36,791 bases of DNA from Anaerolineales bacterium (GCA_018335275.1 JAGXKM010000013.1:1-36791); one strand, 5' to 3'. Numbered from the stretch's first letter, positions 1-7,796 are shown. Program-made: numbers and translations. Notes: generated by a model from the sequence alone, not told the origin.

Positions 1-1
1 C

Positions 2-739
2 TTACTCTTCCGGCACCAAAGGGGCGAGAGGTATATCTTCTGTATACAGAGTCCAGGTGTGATACCCACTTCCCGCAGCAAAGGGCCTCATCGATGAATA
101 GCCTTCCGGGCTATCCACCAGGTAGAAAACCTCCCCTTCCCCATTCTTCCCAGTGTGCGTCTGGATGCCCATGGGGGGGATATTCATAGGTATGATAACG
201 ACATTCCCATCCCTATCAATGCACTCCATTTCACCCTTGTAAGCCAGCCAGTTTTCTTCAATCGTAAGGCTGACCACACCATTTTCACAGCGGCCGTGGG
301 CAGTGGGTTTCATGGTTCCCTCACCGGTCAGGGAACAATCCTCACTCATCACCCCTTCCATGGAATAGGTCAAAGGTGGTGACTCCAACGGCGCGATCGC
401 CCCCTGGTCGTCGACTACCTCCAACTGCAGCCACCCCTGGTGGAGAAAGTGTGTCAGCGAAGTTTCTGAGTAGTTAATGGTTAAAGCATGGTCGAAACCC
501 AAATAGAGGGTGCTGCCTTTGGGAGGACAGGGCAATGTCTCACCCTCAAACGCGGGCTCTATCACCTCTTCCTCTGACCCATTCCCCTGAGCCTGGGGGG
601 AGACTTCCTCATCTCCTTCTTCAATATCCGGTCCAGATTCCAGTTCGGGGCCCCTTATGGATGACAACATACAGGCTGACAGCACCATCGCCAATGCTGG
701 GATCACCAGCACAAAAGCAGACTTTTTTAGTATGGCCAT
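2..739 (-). CDS. Exported lipoprotein of unknown function
   Basis: A 245-residue protein that starts with a Lys-rich n-region, a hydrophobic stretch and a lipobox ending LSAC at about residue 22, so it should be lipid-anchored outside the membrane. After the Cys comes an acidic Glu/Gly/Ser linker (about residues 30-60), then a beta-rich domain with several Cys residues (CPPKG, EDCSL, GRCENG, MECID) that might form disulfides. The open frame runs further upstream to 958, but the ATG at 739 is chosen because AAAGGAGTG lies just before it and the signal peptide begins there. The stop TAA is at 2-4, so the gene is complete. I do not recognise the mature domain. Confidence 0.75.
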   Translation of the reverse strand: MAILKKSAFVLVIPALAMVLSACMLSSIRGPELESGPDIEEGDEEVSPQAQGNGSEEEVIEPAFEGETLPCPPKGSTLYLGFDHALTINYSETSLTHFLHQGWLQLEVVDDQGAIAPLESPPLTYSMEGVMSEDCSLTGEGTMKPTAHGRCENGVVSLTIEENWLAYKGEMECIDRDGNVVIIPMNIPPMGIQTHTGKNGEGEVFYLVDSPEGYSSMRPFAAGSGYHTWTLYTEDIPLAPLVPEE

Positions 740-1114
740 AAGTATATCCACTCCTTTTTGATGATTTCCAGTCCAAAAAACCTCCCCTGGGGGGAGAGCA
801 CATCGGCAAAAAGGGACTAAGCGTTTGAAGGTTTTTCTGATCCAGAGGCGGGATACCACTCCCGTTCCTCCTTCCACTCCTAATAGAGAGAACCCAAACC
901 GGGTATTGAGTATCAAGTGGAAAACTAAAAAACAGATCTTCTTATCCTGCCACTTCACGACTTGATTTACAGCGGAGTAAATATATTATATTATGGATTT
1001 TTTCCCAGATGACAATCCTCGTCAGCGGGTCCAGCGTGTTCAGAAAGGGAAGCAAGGAACGACTCTCCAATACTACGAATCGAAAAATGCAATTCCTTTA
1101 CGTGAATTTCCCTT
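740..1114. other. Intergenic stretch, 375 bases
   Basis: No convincing gene is present. Open frames here on either strand lack ribosome binding sites and family resemblance. The AT-rich part around 980-1000 holds a candidate minus-strand promoter, listed separately. Confidence 0.6.
985..1015 (-). promoter_or_regulatory. Candidate sigma-70-type promoter for the lipoprotein
   Basis: On the minus strand TTGTCA (1010-1015) is followed after 19 bases by a perfect TATAAT (985-990). The spacer is long for a sigma-70 promoter, and the resulting leader to the ATG at 739 would be over 230 bases, so this is only a candidate. Confidence 0.3.
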
Positions 1115-1813
1115 TCAAGCCCCTTCCCCCCAGGCTAGGAAGATTAAGGTTAGGGGCTCTTCGCGTTCGTTCCAGACGATATGTTCCGACTGGGGTGGAA
1201 TATAGTACGCTTCCCCGGCCTGCACGTTCACCATGTCCTTTCCAATCCTGGCTCGCCCTTGCCCGGACAAAAAAACAAACGCCTGGGGAAATGGGTTTGT
1301 GTCCCCCGGCTCATTCAAGCGATCCCCTTCCTCAAGCAGGTACCAAGCGCTTCGAAATCCTTGATCATAAAACATAGCTGCCGCATGGCCCCCGTGGACC
1401 TTCCGGGTGTATCCCTCTCCAAAGATGATTTTCTCAGGAGAGGAAGGATTGAAAAACCGCTGCATAAAGAGGATCATTTCCCGGTACACATCGGGGGTCA
1501 TCTCAACTCCCTCGCCCAGGCGGAAATCCAGGGGCGCTGGTTTGGAGATATGCTCCCGCCCCGCCGCGGTAAGCGGGGACAGATCACCTCTGTAAAGCCG
1601 GACCAGTGTTTCCAGGGAGAGAACGAAGGTGAAACGGGCCTCCGCGTGGGGCCCCTCCTGCGTTTCCGGCATTTCTTCTCCGCCAAAAACCACATGCCAT
1701 ACCCCACCATCAGGTTGAAGATCAAAGTTCACAGCCCAGTTATTACCCTTCTGGGTATGATGGTGATACAAATCGACAAAATCCTGCAGCATCTCCTTAG
1801 GATTCTGCTTCAC
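1115..1813 (-). CDS. SCP2-like plus cupin two-domain protein
   Basis: About 232 residues. The N-terminal half (roughly residues 5-105) reads like an SCP2 sterol-carrier-type lipid-binding domain: WAVNFDLQPDGG, then a VVFGGEE segment, then FVLSLETLVRLYRGDLSPLTA. The C-terminal third (about 150-230) is a cupin barrel with FLSGQGRARIG, VQAGEAYYIPP and SEHIVWN. The role is unknown; binding a hydrophobic small molecule and sensing or modifying it is an inference. The GTG start at 1813 is preferred over the upstream TTG at 1825 because GGAGG, which overlaps that TTG, lies 5 bases before the GTG. The cupin has few obvious metal-binding His residues, so metal-dependent catalysis is not assured. Confidence 0.75.
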   Translation of the reverse strand: MKQNPKEMLQDFVDLYHHHTQKGNNWAVNFDLQPDGGVWHVVFGGEEMPETQEGPHAEARFTFVLSLETLVRLYRGDLSPLTAAGREHISKPAPLDFRLGEGVEMTPDVYREMILFMQRFFNPSSPEKIIFGEGYTRKVHGGHAAAMFYDQGFRSAWYLLEEGDRLNEPGDTNPFPQAFVFLSGQGRARIGKDMVNVQAGEAYYIPPQSEHIVWNEREEPLTLIFLAWGEGA

Positions 1814-1954
1814 GCCTACCTCCAATCTTAACTATCTTACGTACCGCCGCCACCCGAACGGGGAAAGCTGCGGATCAATTCCTGCCAGCCTTTCAGCTCA
1901 CAACCTTTCATATCCCGGTCAAGTTTGCCATCCCACCAGCATATCATTTCAACC

Positions 1955-2338
1955 TTAATTTAAGACGACGTAAGCAGCGTTCAAATAGGTGGCAAACAGG
2001 ACCCACAAGGTGTACGGCCAGAGGAGTATGGAAGACGCCTTGTTAACTCCCCAGAAATTCACAACCAAAATCAACAGGGTCGCGTCGAGGATGAGGATAT
2101 CCACCAGAGCCCAGGGCAGGGATTCAAGGCCAAAGAACAGGCCTGACCAGGCAAAATTCGCAATCATATGGACCCCCAGGATAATGTAGATCCAAACCTC
2201 GACATTCCCCCGGCTGCTCCTCAGAAACAGGAAAATTGAGAGGGCGATCATCAGATAGAGCACCGTCCAAACCGGTCCAAATACCCAACCAGGGGGTGTG
2301 AGCGGTGGTTTTTGAAGGTTTTCATACCACGGGTTCAT
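1955..2338 (-). CDS. tspO: TspO/MBR family membrane protein
   Basis: 127 residues with five predicted membrane helices and the family signature throughout: WYENLQKPPLTPP then WVFGPVWTVLYL near the N-terminus, ANFAWSGLFFGLES in the middle, and PYTLWVLFATYLNAAYVVLN at the C-terminus. TspO proteins bind porphyrins and other hydrophobic ligands and act in tetrapyrrole and stress regulation. It is short compared with the roughly 155 residues common in bacteria, but all five helices appear present. AAAAAAGGAGTGCAC precedes the ATG. It stands alone between unrelated genes. It is about 3 kb from a rhodopsin gene; no functional link can be read from the sequence. Confidence 0.92.
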   Translation of the reverse strand: MNPWYENLQKPPLTPPGWVFGPVWTVLYLMIALSIFLFLRSSRGNVEVWIYIILGVHMIANFAWSGLFFGLESLPWALVDILILDATLLILVVNFWGVNKASSILLWPYTLWVLFATYLNAAYVVLN

Positions 2339-2401
2339 TGTGCACTCCTTTTTTCGGGAAGGTAATCGTACGTTTGCTTCTTAAATCAGCCATCAAAGAG
2401 G

Positions 2402-2686
2402 TTAAGGCGCCCCTTCGCTGTGGTGTTGTTCCCACTGCCGGTAAGCTTCATACATTTCAGGCAGGGTTTTCCATTCTACCTGCCCGGATGCCAGATAGGA
2501 TTCAACCGCCTGCAAGCATTCCTCAACCAGTGCCTTATCCAGGATTTGTTCTCCAATGCTCCACCACAGACAATAAATGTTGAGCACCCCTGGTTCAGAG
2601 ACAGCGAGGGCATTCTCAAGCTCCTTATGGCTTTCCGCTCCGCCGCCAGGTAGCCCACTGCTGCGGGAGCCAGAAAGAAAACCTTA
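2402..2686 (-). pseudogene. Decayed fragment, C-terminal part of an unrecognised enzyme
   Basis: A continuous minus-strand frame from a TAA at 2684-2686 to the stop at 2402 reads well only from about SHKELENALAVSEP onward and ends in ASGQVEWKTLPEMYEAYRQW. This ending resembles the tail of polysaccharide-deacetylase-like proteins, where a helix precedes a final (V)xxxTxxEh strand and helix. There is no good start codon or ribosome binding site; the first possible start is a GTG at 2587. It is best read as a remnant left by deletion. The assignment to the deacetylase fold is weak. Confidence 0.3.
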
Positions 2687-3002
2687 TTAGATTATACAAT
2701 TTTTTTCCAGCGAACGTTCTTCCCAACCTGAAGGAGCGAAAATGACAACTTTCTCTTGAGGGAGAGGGGTGATCCCACCACCCCTTCGCTGTTCGATCTC
2801 AGTTCCGATTTATCGATACATCTTTCTATCTATTTTCACCCTTCCTGCTCTCCTCCCGCGATTGGAAACCTATAATATTATCCTAAGCCAAAGGAGATAC
2901 ATTTTTACAGCGAATCATTTTAATAGTTGATCACATCCCTGAGTACCAATCAGTGAACAAGCTGTGAGATGAATCTCCGATCACGCAAAAAGGAGGATTT
3001 TA
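2687..3002. other. Intergenic stretch upstream of a plus-strand lipoprotein
   Basis: About 316 AT-richer bases with no gene-like frame. It must hold the promoter of the gene at 3003, but no clear -35/-10 pair could be chosen. The last bases form a strong ribosome binding site (AAAGGAGG). Confidence 0.5.
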
Positions 3003-3941
3003 ATGAAAGCAATTATTCCAGAGAACATGAAACAAAGTTGGATCAACAAGAAATCCACTCGACTGATGATAATAGCCGCAACCATCCTGGGACTCACGCT
3101 GGCCTGCAGCATACCCGGTCTCAGCCAGCCCACTGAAGCACCTGAAGGGGCAGTGGAAACCCGCGTGGCAGAAACCATGGCCGCCGAAACCGCCGCAGAG
3201 GAATCAACGGGTGAGGAGACTCCCTCGCCGAGTGAGAACCCTACCGGGACATTGACGGAAACCCCCAGCAGCACTCCCTCACCAACCCTGTCGCCCACTG
3301 CGACCCTGACTGCAACACCTGAGATCGTCCGGGTCAGCGTTTCCGGCGATACCTTCTGCCGCACCGGACCGGGGATAGTATATGAAGGTAAGGGAATACT
3401 CAACACCGATCAAGAATCTGAAATCATTGCTAAGGACCCCACCGGCACATTCTGGTACATCACCAACCCGGACGCATCCGGGAACTGCTGGATCGGGGGA
3501 CGCTACGCCACACCAGAAGGACCCACGGACAGACTACCTGTCTACACCCCGCCGCCCACCCCCACCCCGGGGGTTGAGCTGGTGGTTGACTTCCGGGAAA
3601 TGGACGCCTGCGTGGCTCCCTGGATGGAATTCACCGTCGACAACACAGGGGACCTGCCCCTGGAATCTTTCACCGTCACCTTGGAGGATCGGGACTCCGG
3701 AGAGACCTTCGGTCCCCGGACCAAGAACGCTTTTATGACCTGGAACGGCTGCCTGGATGATACCGATCAGGATAGCATCCCAACCGGTTCCACCGGATAT
3801 TTCATGTCGGCTCAAATTGACGACCCAAGCTACAATCCCCGCGGGGAACCTTTTCAGGCCACGATCAAGATCTGCTCCCAAGAAAAATTGGGCGGCCTGT
3901 GCGAGACCCGGGTGGTAAATTTCACCGCCCCCAGCCCTTAA
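3003..3941 (+). CDS. Lipoprotein with Thr/Pro linker and SH3-like domain
   Basis: 312 residues. A signal peptide with lipobox (LTLAC, Cys at about residue 35) is followed by an Ala/Glu-rich and then Thr/Ser/Pro-rich linker (about 45-105) ending in repeated TPS/TAT units. Next is an SH3-like module (about 108-175) with FCRTGPGIVYE, a conserved NCWIGGRYA strand and a WY pair. After a second short PPPTPTP linker comes a beta-sandwich domain (about 190-312) with FTVDNTGDLPLESFTV, typical of extracellular Ig/CARDB-like folds. It should sit on the outer face of the membrane and bind cell wall or other polymers, but the ligand is unknown. The ATG follows AAAGGAGGATTTTA. A hairpin lies just after the stop. 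Confidence 0.85.
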   Translation: MKAIIPENMKQSWINKKSTRLMIIAATILGLTLACSIPGLSQPTEAPEGAVETRVAETMAAETAAEESTGEETPSPSENPTGTLTETPSSTPSPTLSPTATLTATPEIVRVSVSGDTFCRTGPGIVYEGKGILNTDQESEIIAKDPTGTFWYITNPDASGNCWIGGRYATPEGPTDRLPVYTPPPTPTPGVELVVDFREMDACVAPWMEFTVDNTGDLPLESFTVTLEDRDSGETFGPRTKNAFMTWNGCLDDTDQDSIPTGSTGYFMSAQIDDPSYNPRGEPFQATIKICSQEKLGGLCETRVVNFTAPSP

Positions 3942-3949
3942 TAAGAATT

Positions 3950-3979
3950 AACCTCCGGGGTCCCGGGATTCCGGAGGTT
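3950..3979 (+). terminator. Hairpin terminator after the SH3-like lipoprotein
   Basis: A 9-bp perfect stem (AACCTCCGG with CCGGAGGTT) with a GC-rich 12-base loop begins 8 bases after the stop codon at 3941. Only a weak T-run follows, so termination may be partial. Confidence 0.6.
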
Positions 3980-4119
3980 GGCGGTTTCCTCTAAACTTTA
4001 CGTCCCTCAAAACAGCAGTTTTTTGTCGGTGAGATGATCCTTTTTGAGCGGAACAATAATTGTTTCGACGAATGTTTCAAATAACATTGATGGTGCAATT
4101 CATTAGCGGATGCGGCCGC

Positions 4120-4494
4120 TCAAACGTTTTTCTTGGCTTGCCTGGACCGGTAACCTGAAAGCGCTTTTTCTAAAGCCCTGATGAAGGCTTCAGGGTCATC
4201 AGGCGTGAAGAGTATTCGTCGAATTTTACCTTCGCTTTTGTCTAGAACAACATGTTCTAAAAAGTTGGCCCAATCTAATTTCAAAGCAGGTCGAAAGTTC
4301 TTTAGTTGTAAATCACATCTTGTCAAGAGTCTTTTTAAATCGGACTCAGCGACGTTGACTCGCTCAATGTGATCAAAAGGAACTGTCATTTTTCCGAACA
4401 GCGTGTTAAATTCAATGCGATCGTTGTAGATGAGATATTCCTGCCATATGCTTTTATTTGTACTCTTGGAAGTAGAGATCGGTTTATTGTTCAT
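4120..4494 (-). CDS. Small protein with PH-like domain, unknown function
   Basis: 124 residues when started at the ATG at 4494 (MNNKPISTS); the frame extends to 4566 but the extra residues are atypical. GGGAGG lies 12 bases upstream, which is rather far. The core (EYLIYNDRIEFNTLFGKMTVPFDHIERVNV ... FTPDDPEAFIRALEKAL, split here by about 55 residues) has the strand-rich body and closing helix of bacterial PH-like domains. It has no signal peptide or membrane helix, so it is probably cytosolic. Partners are unknown. Confidence 0.6.
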   Translation of the reverse strand: MNNKPISTSKSTNKSIWQEYLIYNDRIEFNTLFGKMTVPFDHIERVNVAESDLKRLLTRCDLQLKNFRPALKLDWANFLEHVVLDKSEGKIRRILFTPDDPEAFIRALEKALSGYRSRQAKKNV

Positions 4495-4663
4495 TTGGAT
4501 ATTTTTCCTCCCGGACTTCCACAGCCTTGAAAAGCATCTAAGATATAAGCTGATATGCCGCCGCATTGGTACTGCCTGCGACAGGCAGCGGGGTTAGGCC
4601 GCGTTTCATATATGAATTGAAAGAGTGTATAGCTTAAAGTGGACAAAGTTACCTTCACGCTAA

Positions 4664-5128
4664 TCATTCACCGACAGACTGCAATTCACGAAAGAAATAT
4701 TCCTGATTTTCGTCGTCTGTGATCTGTTTGCCTGCTTGCTTACCGAGCTCGAGGTATTCCTGGCATTTTTTGAAATCACCTGCAACTGCATACGCTCTGG
4801 ACAAAGCTTCATATGCAAAGGCGAGATCAAAGTCGCCAATGCCGTTGGTTTTACAGATATCTAAACAAAGTTCAGCATGGTAGATAGCAGACTGTGGATG
4901 GTTCAATATCGAATAAACACGTGAAACCTGCCACTCCCCACGTTCGAGCTCAAGTGGTGTCCCAATTTCACCCCAATGGAAACGAGATGCGTGTGCTGCG
5001 TGAAGCATCCTGATGTTCTCATCTTCGGTTCTTACTTCCTGGTCCATTAATTCCCAAACAAGGTTGAACAGATCCACAGCAAATTGTCTATGCGATTCTT
5101 GCCTGGAAGATTCATTATCTCTTGACAT
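4664..5128 (-). CDS. Helical TPR-like protein, unknown function
   Basis: 154 residues, all helical by composition. The N-terminal part (FAVDLFNLVWELMDQ, then RMLHAAHASRFHWGEIG) and two TPR-like helix pairs (AIYHAELCLDICKTNG; DLAFAYEALSRAYAVAGDF) suggest a protein-protein interaction scaffold. There is no signal peptide. AAGGAATGAGTT precedes the ATG. I have seen similar small proteins described only as conserved hypothetical. It shares its strand with its neighbours but is separated from them by 169 and 265 bases, so it is probably its own unit. Confidence 0.65.
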   Translation of the reverse strand: MSRDNESSRQESHRQFAVDLFNLVWELMDQEVRTEDENIRMLHAAHASRFHWGEIGTPLELERGEWQVSRVYSILNHPQSAIYHAELCLDICKTNGIGDFDLAFAYEALSRAYAVAGDFKKCQEYLELGKQAGKQITDDENQEYFFRELQSVGE

Positions 5129-5393
5129 AACTCATTCCTTCTTGATGTCACTTATTGGTACAGAAAATTTATACAAGGACAATTCCCCGATCTGCTTAGC
5201 TTTTTGTGAGCCTCCTGGAGATTCAGATAAGCTGCGGGGCTTTAAGCCTTAGATAGCGTTAATCCCTTCGCCAAAATACACATTATACCCGCGGGGCGAC
5301 AGCCCTGTCAGCCTGATGTTGAATTGGGCTGCCACCCCTTGGATCTTGCCTGTGGTTAAGAGCGTTGGACCCGATACGCTGTGCAGAGAGTTT

Positions 5394-5993
5394 CTATTCA
5401 GCAGACCTGGCCGACTGGATATAGAAAACAATCTTGGTATAAAAGTCAAGAGTCAGATAGAGAAGGTTCGCCAAACCTGCACCGATCAGGCTTAAGCCGG
5501 TGGGGGCAAGCAAAAAGACAATCGGGAAAACTGTCCAACCGAAAAATATATAGCTGTTCACCCATTGTGATTCTGCGATTTTACCCAACAGGACTTTGAT
5601 GATAAGTAATGTATAAGCTACACAACTGATGACAAAGTGAACCCACCTTACGGCAGAAAGATCACGCGCAGCGAGAAAGCCGGTAAACATCACGATAGCG
5701 GTCAAATACAGAAGTTCCACCAGCCCGCCGCCCTGGATACCTTTCAGCTTCGCGATTTCAACCATCAACAGCGTGCAGCTCAACGCGTAAAAGAGCCATC
5801 GCGTCCAAAAGATCGGCTGCCCGGCTCCTGTTACAACGGTGAGATCCCCCTGCCACATGAGCACATAAGAGATCAATGTGATAAAACTGACGAGAAAAGC
5901 TGAGTTGAGGCCTTTCTTTTTGCCCTCAAAGTAGAAATATATACTTGAAAGGGCAAAGATCACCAGACCGACCAAAAATACCTGATTCAACAT
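5394..5993 (-). CDS. Schizorhodopsin-type microbial rhodopsin (putative light-driven inward proton pump)
   Basis: 199 residues with seven membrane helices. Helix C reads TRWLFYALSCTLLMVEIA. Taking bacteriorhodopsin Arg82 as Arg65, the Asp85/Thr89/Asp96 positions become Phe68, Ser72 and Glu79, the FSE triad that defines schizorhodopsins; Tyr69 and Cys73, also typical of that group, are present. Helix F has WTVFPIVF (matching the Trp182-Tyr185-Pro186 region). Helix G has LDFYTKIVF, giving counter-ion Asp183 and Schiff-base Lys187. Length and residue numbering fit the roughly 200-residue archaeal schizorhodopsins within one or two positions. Those proteins pump protons inward under light using retinal. 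AAGGAGG lies 9 bases before the ATG. No carotenoid or retinal-synthesis gene is in the window, so the source of retinal is unknown. Its presence in an apparently bacterial contig suggests transfer. Confidence 0.9.
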   Translation of the reverse strand: MLNQVFLVGLVIFALSSIYFYFEGKKKGLNSAFLVSFITLISYVLMWQGDLTVVTGAGQPIFWTRWLFYALSCTLLMVEIAKLKGIQGGGLVELLYLTAIVMFTGFLAARDLSAVRWVHFVISCVAYTLLIIKVLLGKIAESQWVNSYIFFGWTVFPIVFLLAPTGLSLIGAGLANLLYLTLDFYTKIVFYIQSARSAE

Positions 5994-6119
5994 ATTCCAT
6001 GCCTCCTTTTTTAGATAAACCTGATGAGATGAATAGCTTCTTGTATTACATTAGCTCATATGTACTTTACCACTAAAAACGTTCGAAAAGAAGTGCCTCC
6101 TACCCTGGTTAAGGGTAAA

Positions 6120-6150
6120 GGCAGCCCGAGGTAAAAGTTCATGGGCTGCC
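6120..6150 (-). terminator. Hairpin terminator
   Basis: An 8-bp perfect GC-rich stem (GGCAGCCC with GGGCTGCC) with a 15-base loop lies just downstream of the minus-strand gene that ends at 6163. On the minus strand a short T-run follows (TTTACCC). It separates that gene from the rhodopsin gene. Confidence 0.5.
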
Positions 6151-6162
6151 GTGCTGCCTTTG

Positions 6163-6513
6163 TCATGAGCTGACCACATAGCCCCATCCGGATTTTTCTT
6201 CCCGGTATCGGACGCGCGCGTCCATCTTGGCACCGGAGTATCGTTCGACTGCATCTTGTGCATCCATGCTTGCCCCTTTATATGTTGTCGGGGTGTCTTG
6301 AGCCAGGTCCAGAAACATGGAGTGAGTAAGGAAGCGCCTGTTCGTAAAACGGGACTGAAAAGTCAATCTGCCAATATTGGGGGCTTGAACGTTTTCTGAT
6401 GATAAGCCAATCTCGCCTTCATAGGTCTGGCCAAAGGCAAAGAAATAAACACCGAAGCCAATCATTCCAACTACCAGACCCAGGGCCAAAATGTTTGTCA
6501 GGATGTCTCGCAT
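6163..6513 (-). CDS. Small single-span membrane protein, unknown function
   Basis: 116 residues. One membrane helix (about residues 5-30, ILALGLVVGMIGFGVYFFAF) is followed by a soluble, probably extracytoplasmic domain with a YEGEIGL start and a C-terminal segment rich in charged residues (KMDARVRYREEKSGWGYVV). The ATG at 6513 is chosen over 6525 because GGAG lies 6 bases before it. I do not recognise the family. It lies directly upstream of the rhodopsin gene on the same strand, but a hairpin and 169 bases separate them, so co-transcription is unlikely. Confidence 0.6.
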   Translation of the reverse strand: MRDILTNILALGLVVGMIGFGVYFFAFGQTYEGEIGLSSENVQAPNIGRLTFQSRFTNRRFLTHSMFLDLAQDTPTTYKGASMDAQDAVERYSGAKMDARVRYREEKSGWGYVVSS

Positions 6514-6595
6514 AATATGCTCCAATATCTATTTCATAATTCCCTGTGATTGCTTTCCAAATTAAAAGCTGTGAGACGGGCATCAACGCCTTCGC

Positions 6596-7150
6596 TCAAG
6601 CGTCTTGTGGGGCAAATCGAATCTGCATGTGAATGTCTTCAGGTTCTTCAGCATAGAGTTGTGGATCGGGGCAGGTCAGAAGCCTGCAGCCCATAGCCTT
6701 ATAGAAACCTACAGTCCTGGGCACTGGCGTGGCGCTGACATACATACCCTGGATATCAAGCTTTTCAGCCTCCTCCCGAATCAAGTCAAAAAGGCGCCTC
6801 CCAATGCCCCGACCCCGATACCCCGGGCTAATCCACAATGGGCCAAAGTTGAACAGGTCTTTGTTGCATCCACATTTCTGGTCAATATCGAGACCTGCCA
6901 CTCCGATTGGCACGTTCTCATCATACGCGCCAATCAGCAGCTTTTCATGTTGTATCAGTTTGTACTTCCAACTTTGAATAATGTCCTCCCATTGCGCTGA
7001 CGAGAAGCCAGGATGTTTGAAGTCCCGCTCCTCTTTAACGAGTTCTCCATCACGGATGACACACCACGAGCTTGATTGATCGCGCCTATCGATGTCGGAG
7101 AGGTCGTCAAGGTCAGAAGGATCAAGAGATTGGTAGTGGATCATAAGCAT
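6596..7150 (-). CDS. GNAT family N-acetyltransferase
   Basis: About 184 residues from the ATG at 7150; the frame stays open upstream to 7252 but that part looks non-coding. The acetyl-CoA binding motif A is clear: FGPLWISPGYRGRGIGRRLFDLIREEA (split, about residues 104-130), where the RGRGIG loop binds the pyrophosphate. Motif B (MYVSATPVPRTVGFYKAMGCRL) follows. The substrate is unknown; these enzymes acetylate amines on small molecules, antibiotics or proteins. It lies just downstream of a truncated alpha/beta-hydrolase gene on the same strand. The ribosome binding site is weak, so the exact start is uncertain. Confidence 0.85.
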   Translation of the reverse strand: MLMIHYQSLDPSDLDDLSDIDRRDQSSSWCVIRDGELVKEERDFKHPGFSSAQWEDIIQSWKYKLIQHEKLLIGAYDENVPIGVAGLDIDQKCGCNKDLFNFGPLWISPGYRGRGIGRRLFDLIREEAEKLDIQGMYVSATPVPRTVGFYKAMGCRLLTCPDPQLYAEEPEDIHMQIRFAPQDA

Positions 7151-7265
7151 ATTCTTGCCCAACGTAAAAGTGCATGTGCCATAAATTTTACCTCTAGCGG
7201 CGGCCGTCCAGGGGATTAGTTTGCTCTTTACCGCCGCTTCCCTCCGCCGCATGGGCTTTGCTCAT

Positions 7266-7490
7266 TCAGGCGCAGCGGGCACGAATCTCGTCTGCAATTT
7301 TATCGGCTGTGTCAGCGAAACCGATCCATTGTTCGTTAGCACTCTGACCCATTCCAGGAAAGTCCGGCAGCAGACAGCGGTAACGAGTCAGAACCTCAAC
7401 CTGTCCCTGTCACATCCAACCAGCTGCCATTGCTCCATGCAGGAATATGACCGGTGTGCCGTTTGCTGCTCCATGTTCTTCAATGTACAT
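7266..7490 (-). pseudogene. Truncated alpha/beta-hydrolase gene with an in-frame TGA
   Basis: From an ATG at 7490 preceded by GGAG, the minus strand reads MYIEEHGAANGTPVIFLHGA, then MAAGWM, a TGA at 7410-7412, and continues QGQVEVLTRYRCLLPDFPGM and GQSANEQWIGFADTADKIAD. This is the start of an alpha/beta-hydrolase: the HGA oxyanion strand, the W-x-x-Q helix and the DFPGMGQS loop. The TGA stands where Trp is normal, so TGG to TGA is the simplest change. The frame ends at 7266, before the nucleophile elbow (GxSxG), His and acid would appear, so the gene has lost about two thirds of its length. It is almost certainly non-functional. Confidence 0.7.
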
Positions 7491-7604
7491 ATTTTATTCT
7501 CCATGGTAGATCTTGCATTAATTTCTTAAGGCGCTCAACGTAAAAGGTCACCCGCTGCCGGATTGGTCGATAAGCCTTTTTCACCCCTTGTAACGCTTCT
7601 GTGT

Positions 7605-7722
7605 TCCAACCTTCCAACTCGCCCCTTCACCCTGTCACCCCCTTTTTCTCTCTCCCCTTTCTCCCTCACCCAGTCCCCCCCTCACCTCCTCACAAAATAA
7701 CCCCCTCAGTCTTTCCCTTCCA
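7605..7722. repeat. Pyrimidine-rich low-complexity tract
   Basis: About 118 bases consisting overwhelmingly of C and T on the plus strand (runs such as CCCCCTTTTTCTCTCTCCCC and CCCAGTCCCCCCCTCACC) with almost no G. Such tracts can form triplex or H-DNA, or simply reflect slippage. No unit repeats exactly. Confidence 0.6.
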
Positions 7723-7768
7723 AGTTAAATAGAATAACTGAATTCATATTCTAATGAAATGGCGTCTG

Positions 7769-7796
7769 TTAGAATAACGATGGACTTATCCTAACA
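7769..7796. repeat. Imperfect inverted repeat
   Basis: GTTAGAATAA and TTATCCTAAC form 10-base arms with one mismatch around an 8-base centre. AGAATAAC also occurs at 7731-7738 as a direct repeat. It could be a regulatory site or a weak terminator for the minus-strand protease gene; the sequence alone does not decide. Confidence 0.35.

Noticed and set aside
4565-4605. Possible integron attC-like site (GTTAGGC end with a CTGCCTG/CAGGCAG hairpin) between small genes
   Set aside because: Only one end matches GTTRRRY; no matching RYYYAAC partner with complementary inner arms was found, and no integrase or second site is present.
5249-5449. Minus-strand frame overlapping the end of the rhodopsin gene
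   Set aside because: No ribosome binding site, start inside the rhodopsin gene, and no family resemblance; it could at most be a remnant (TGKIQGVAAQFNIRLTG).
7410-7412. Selenocysteine reading of the TGA in the hydrolase fragment
   Set aside because: The position is normally Trp, not a redox Cys, and the gene is truncated further downstream anyway.
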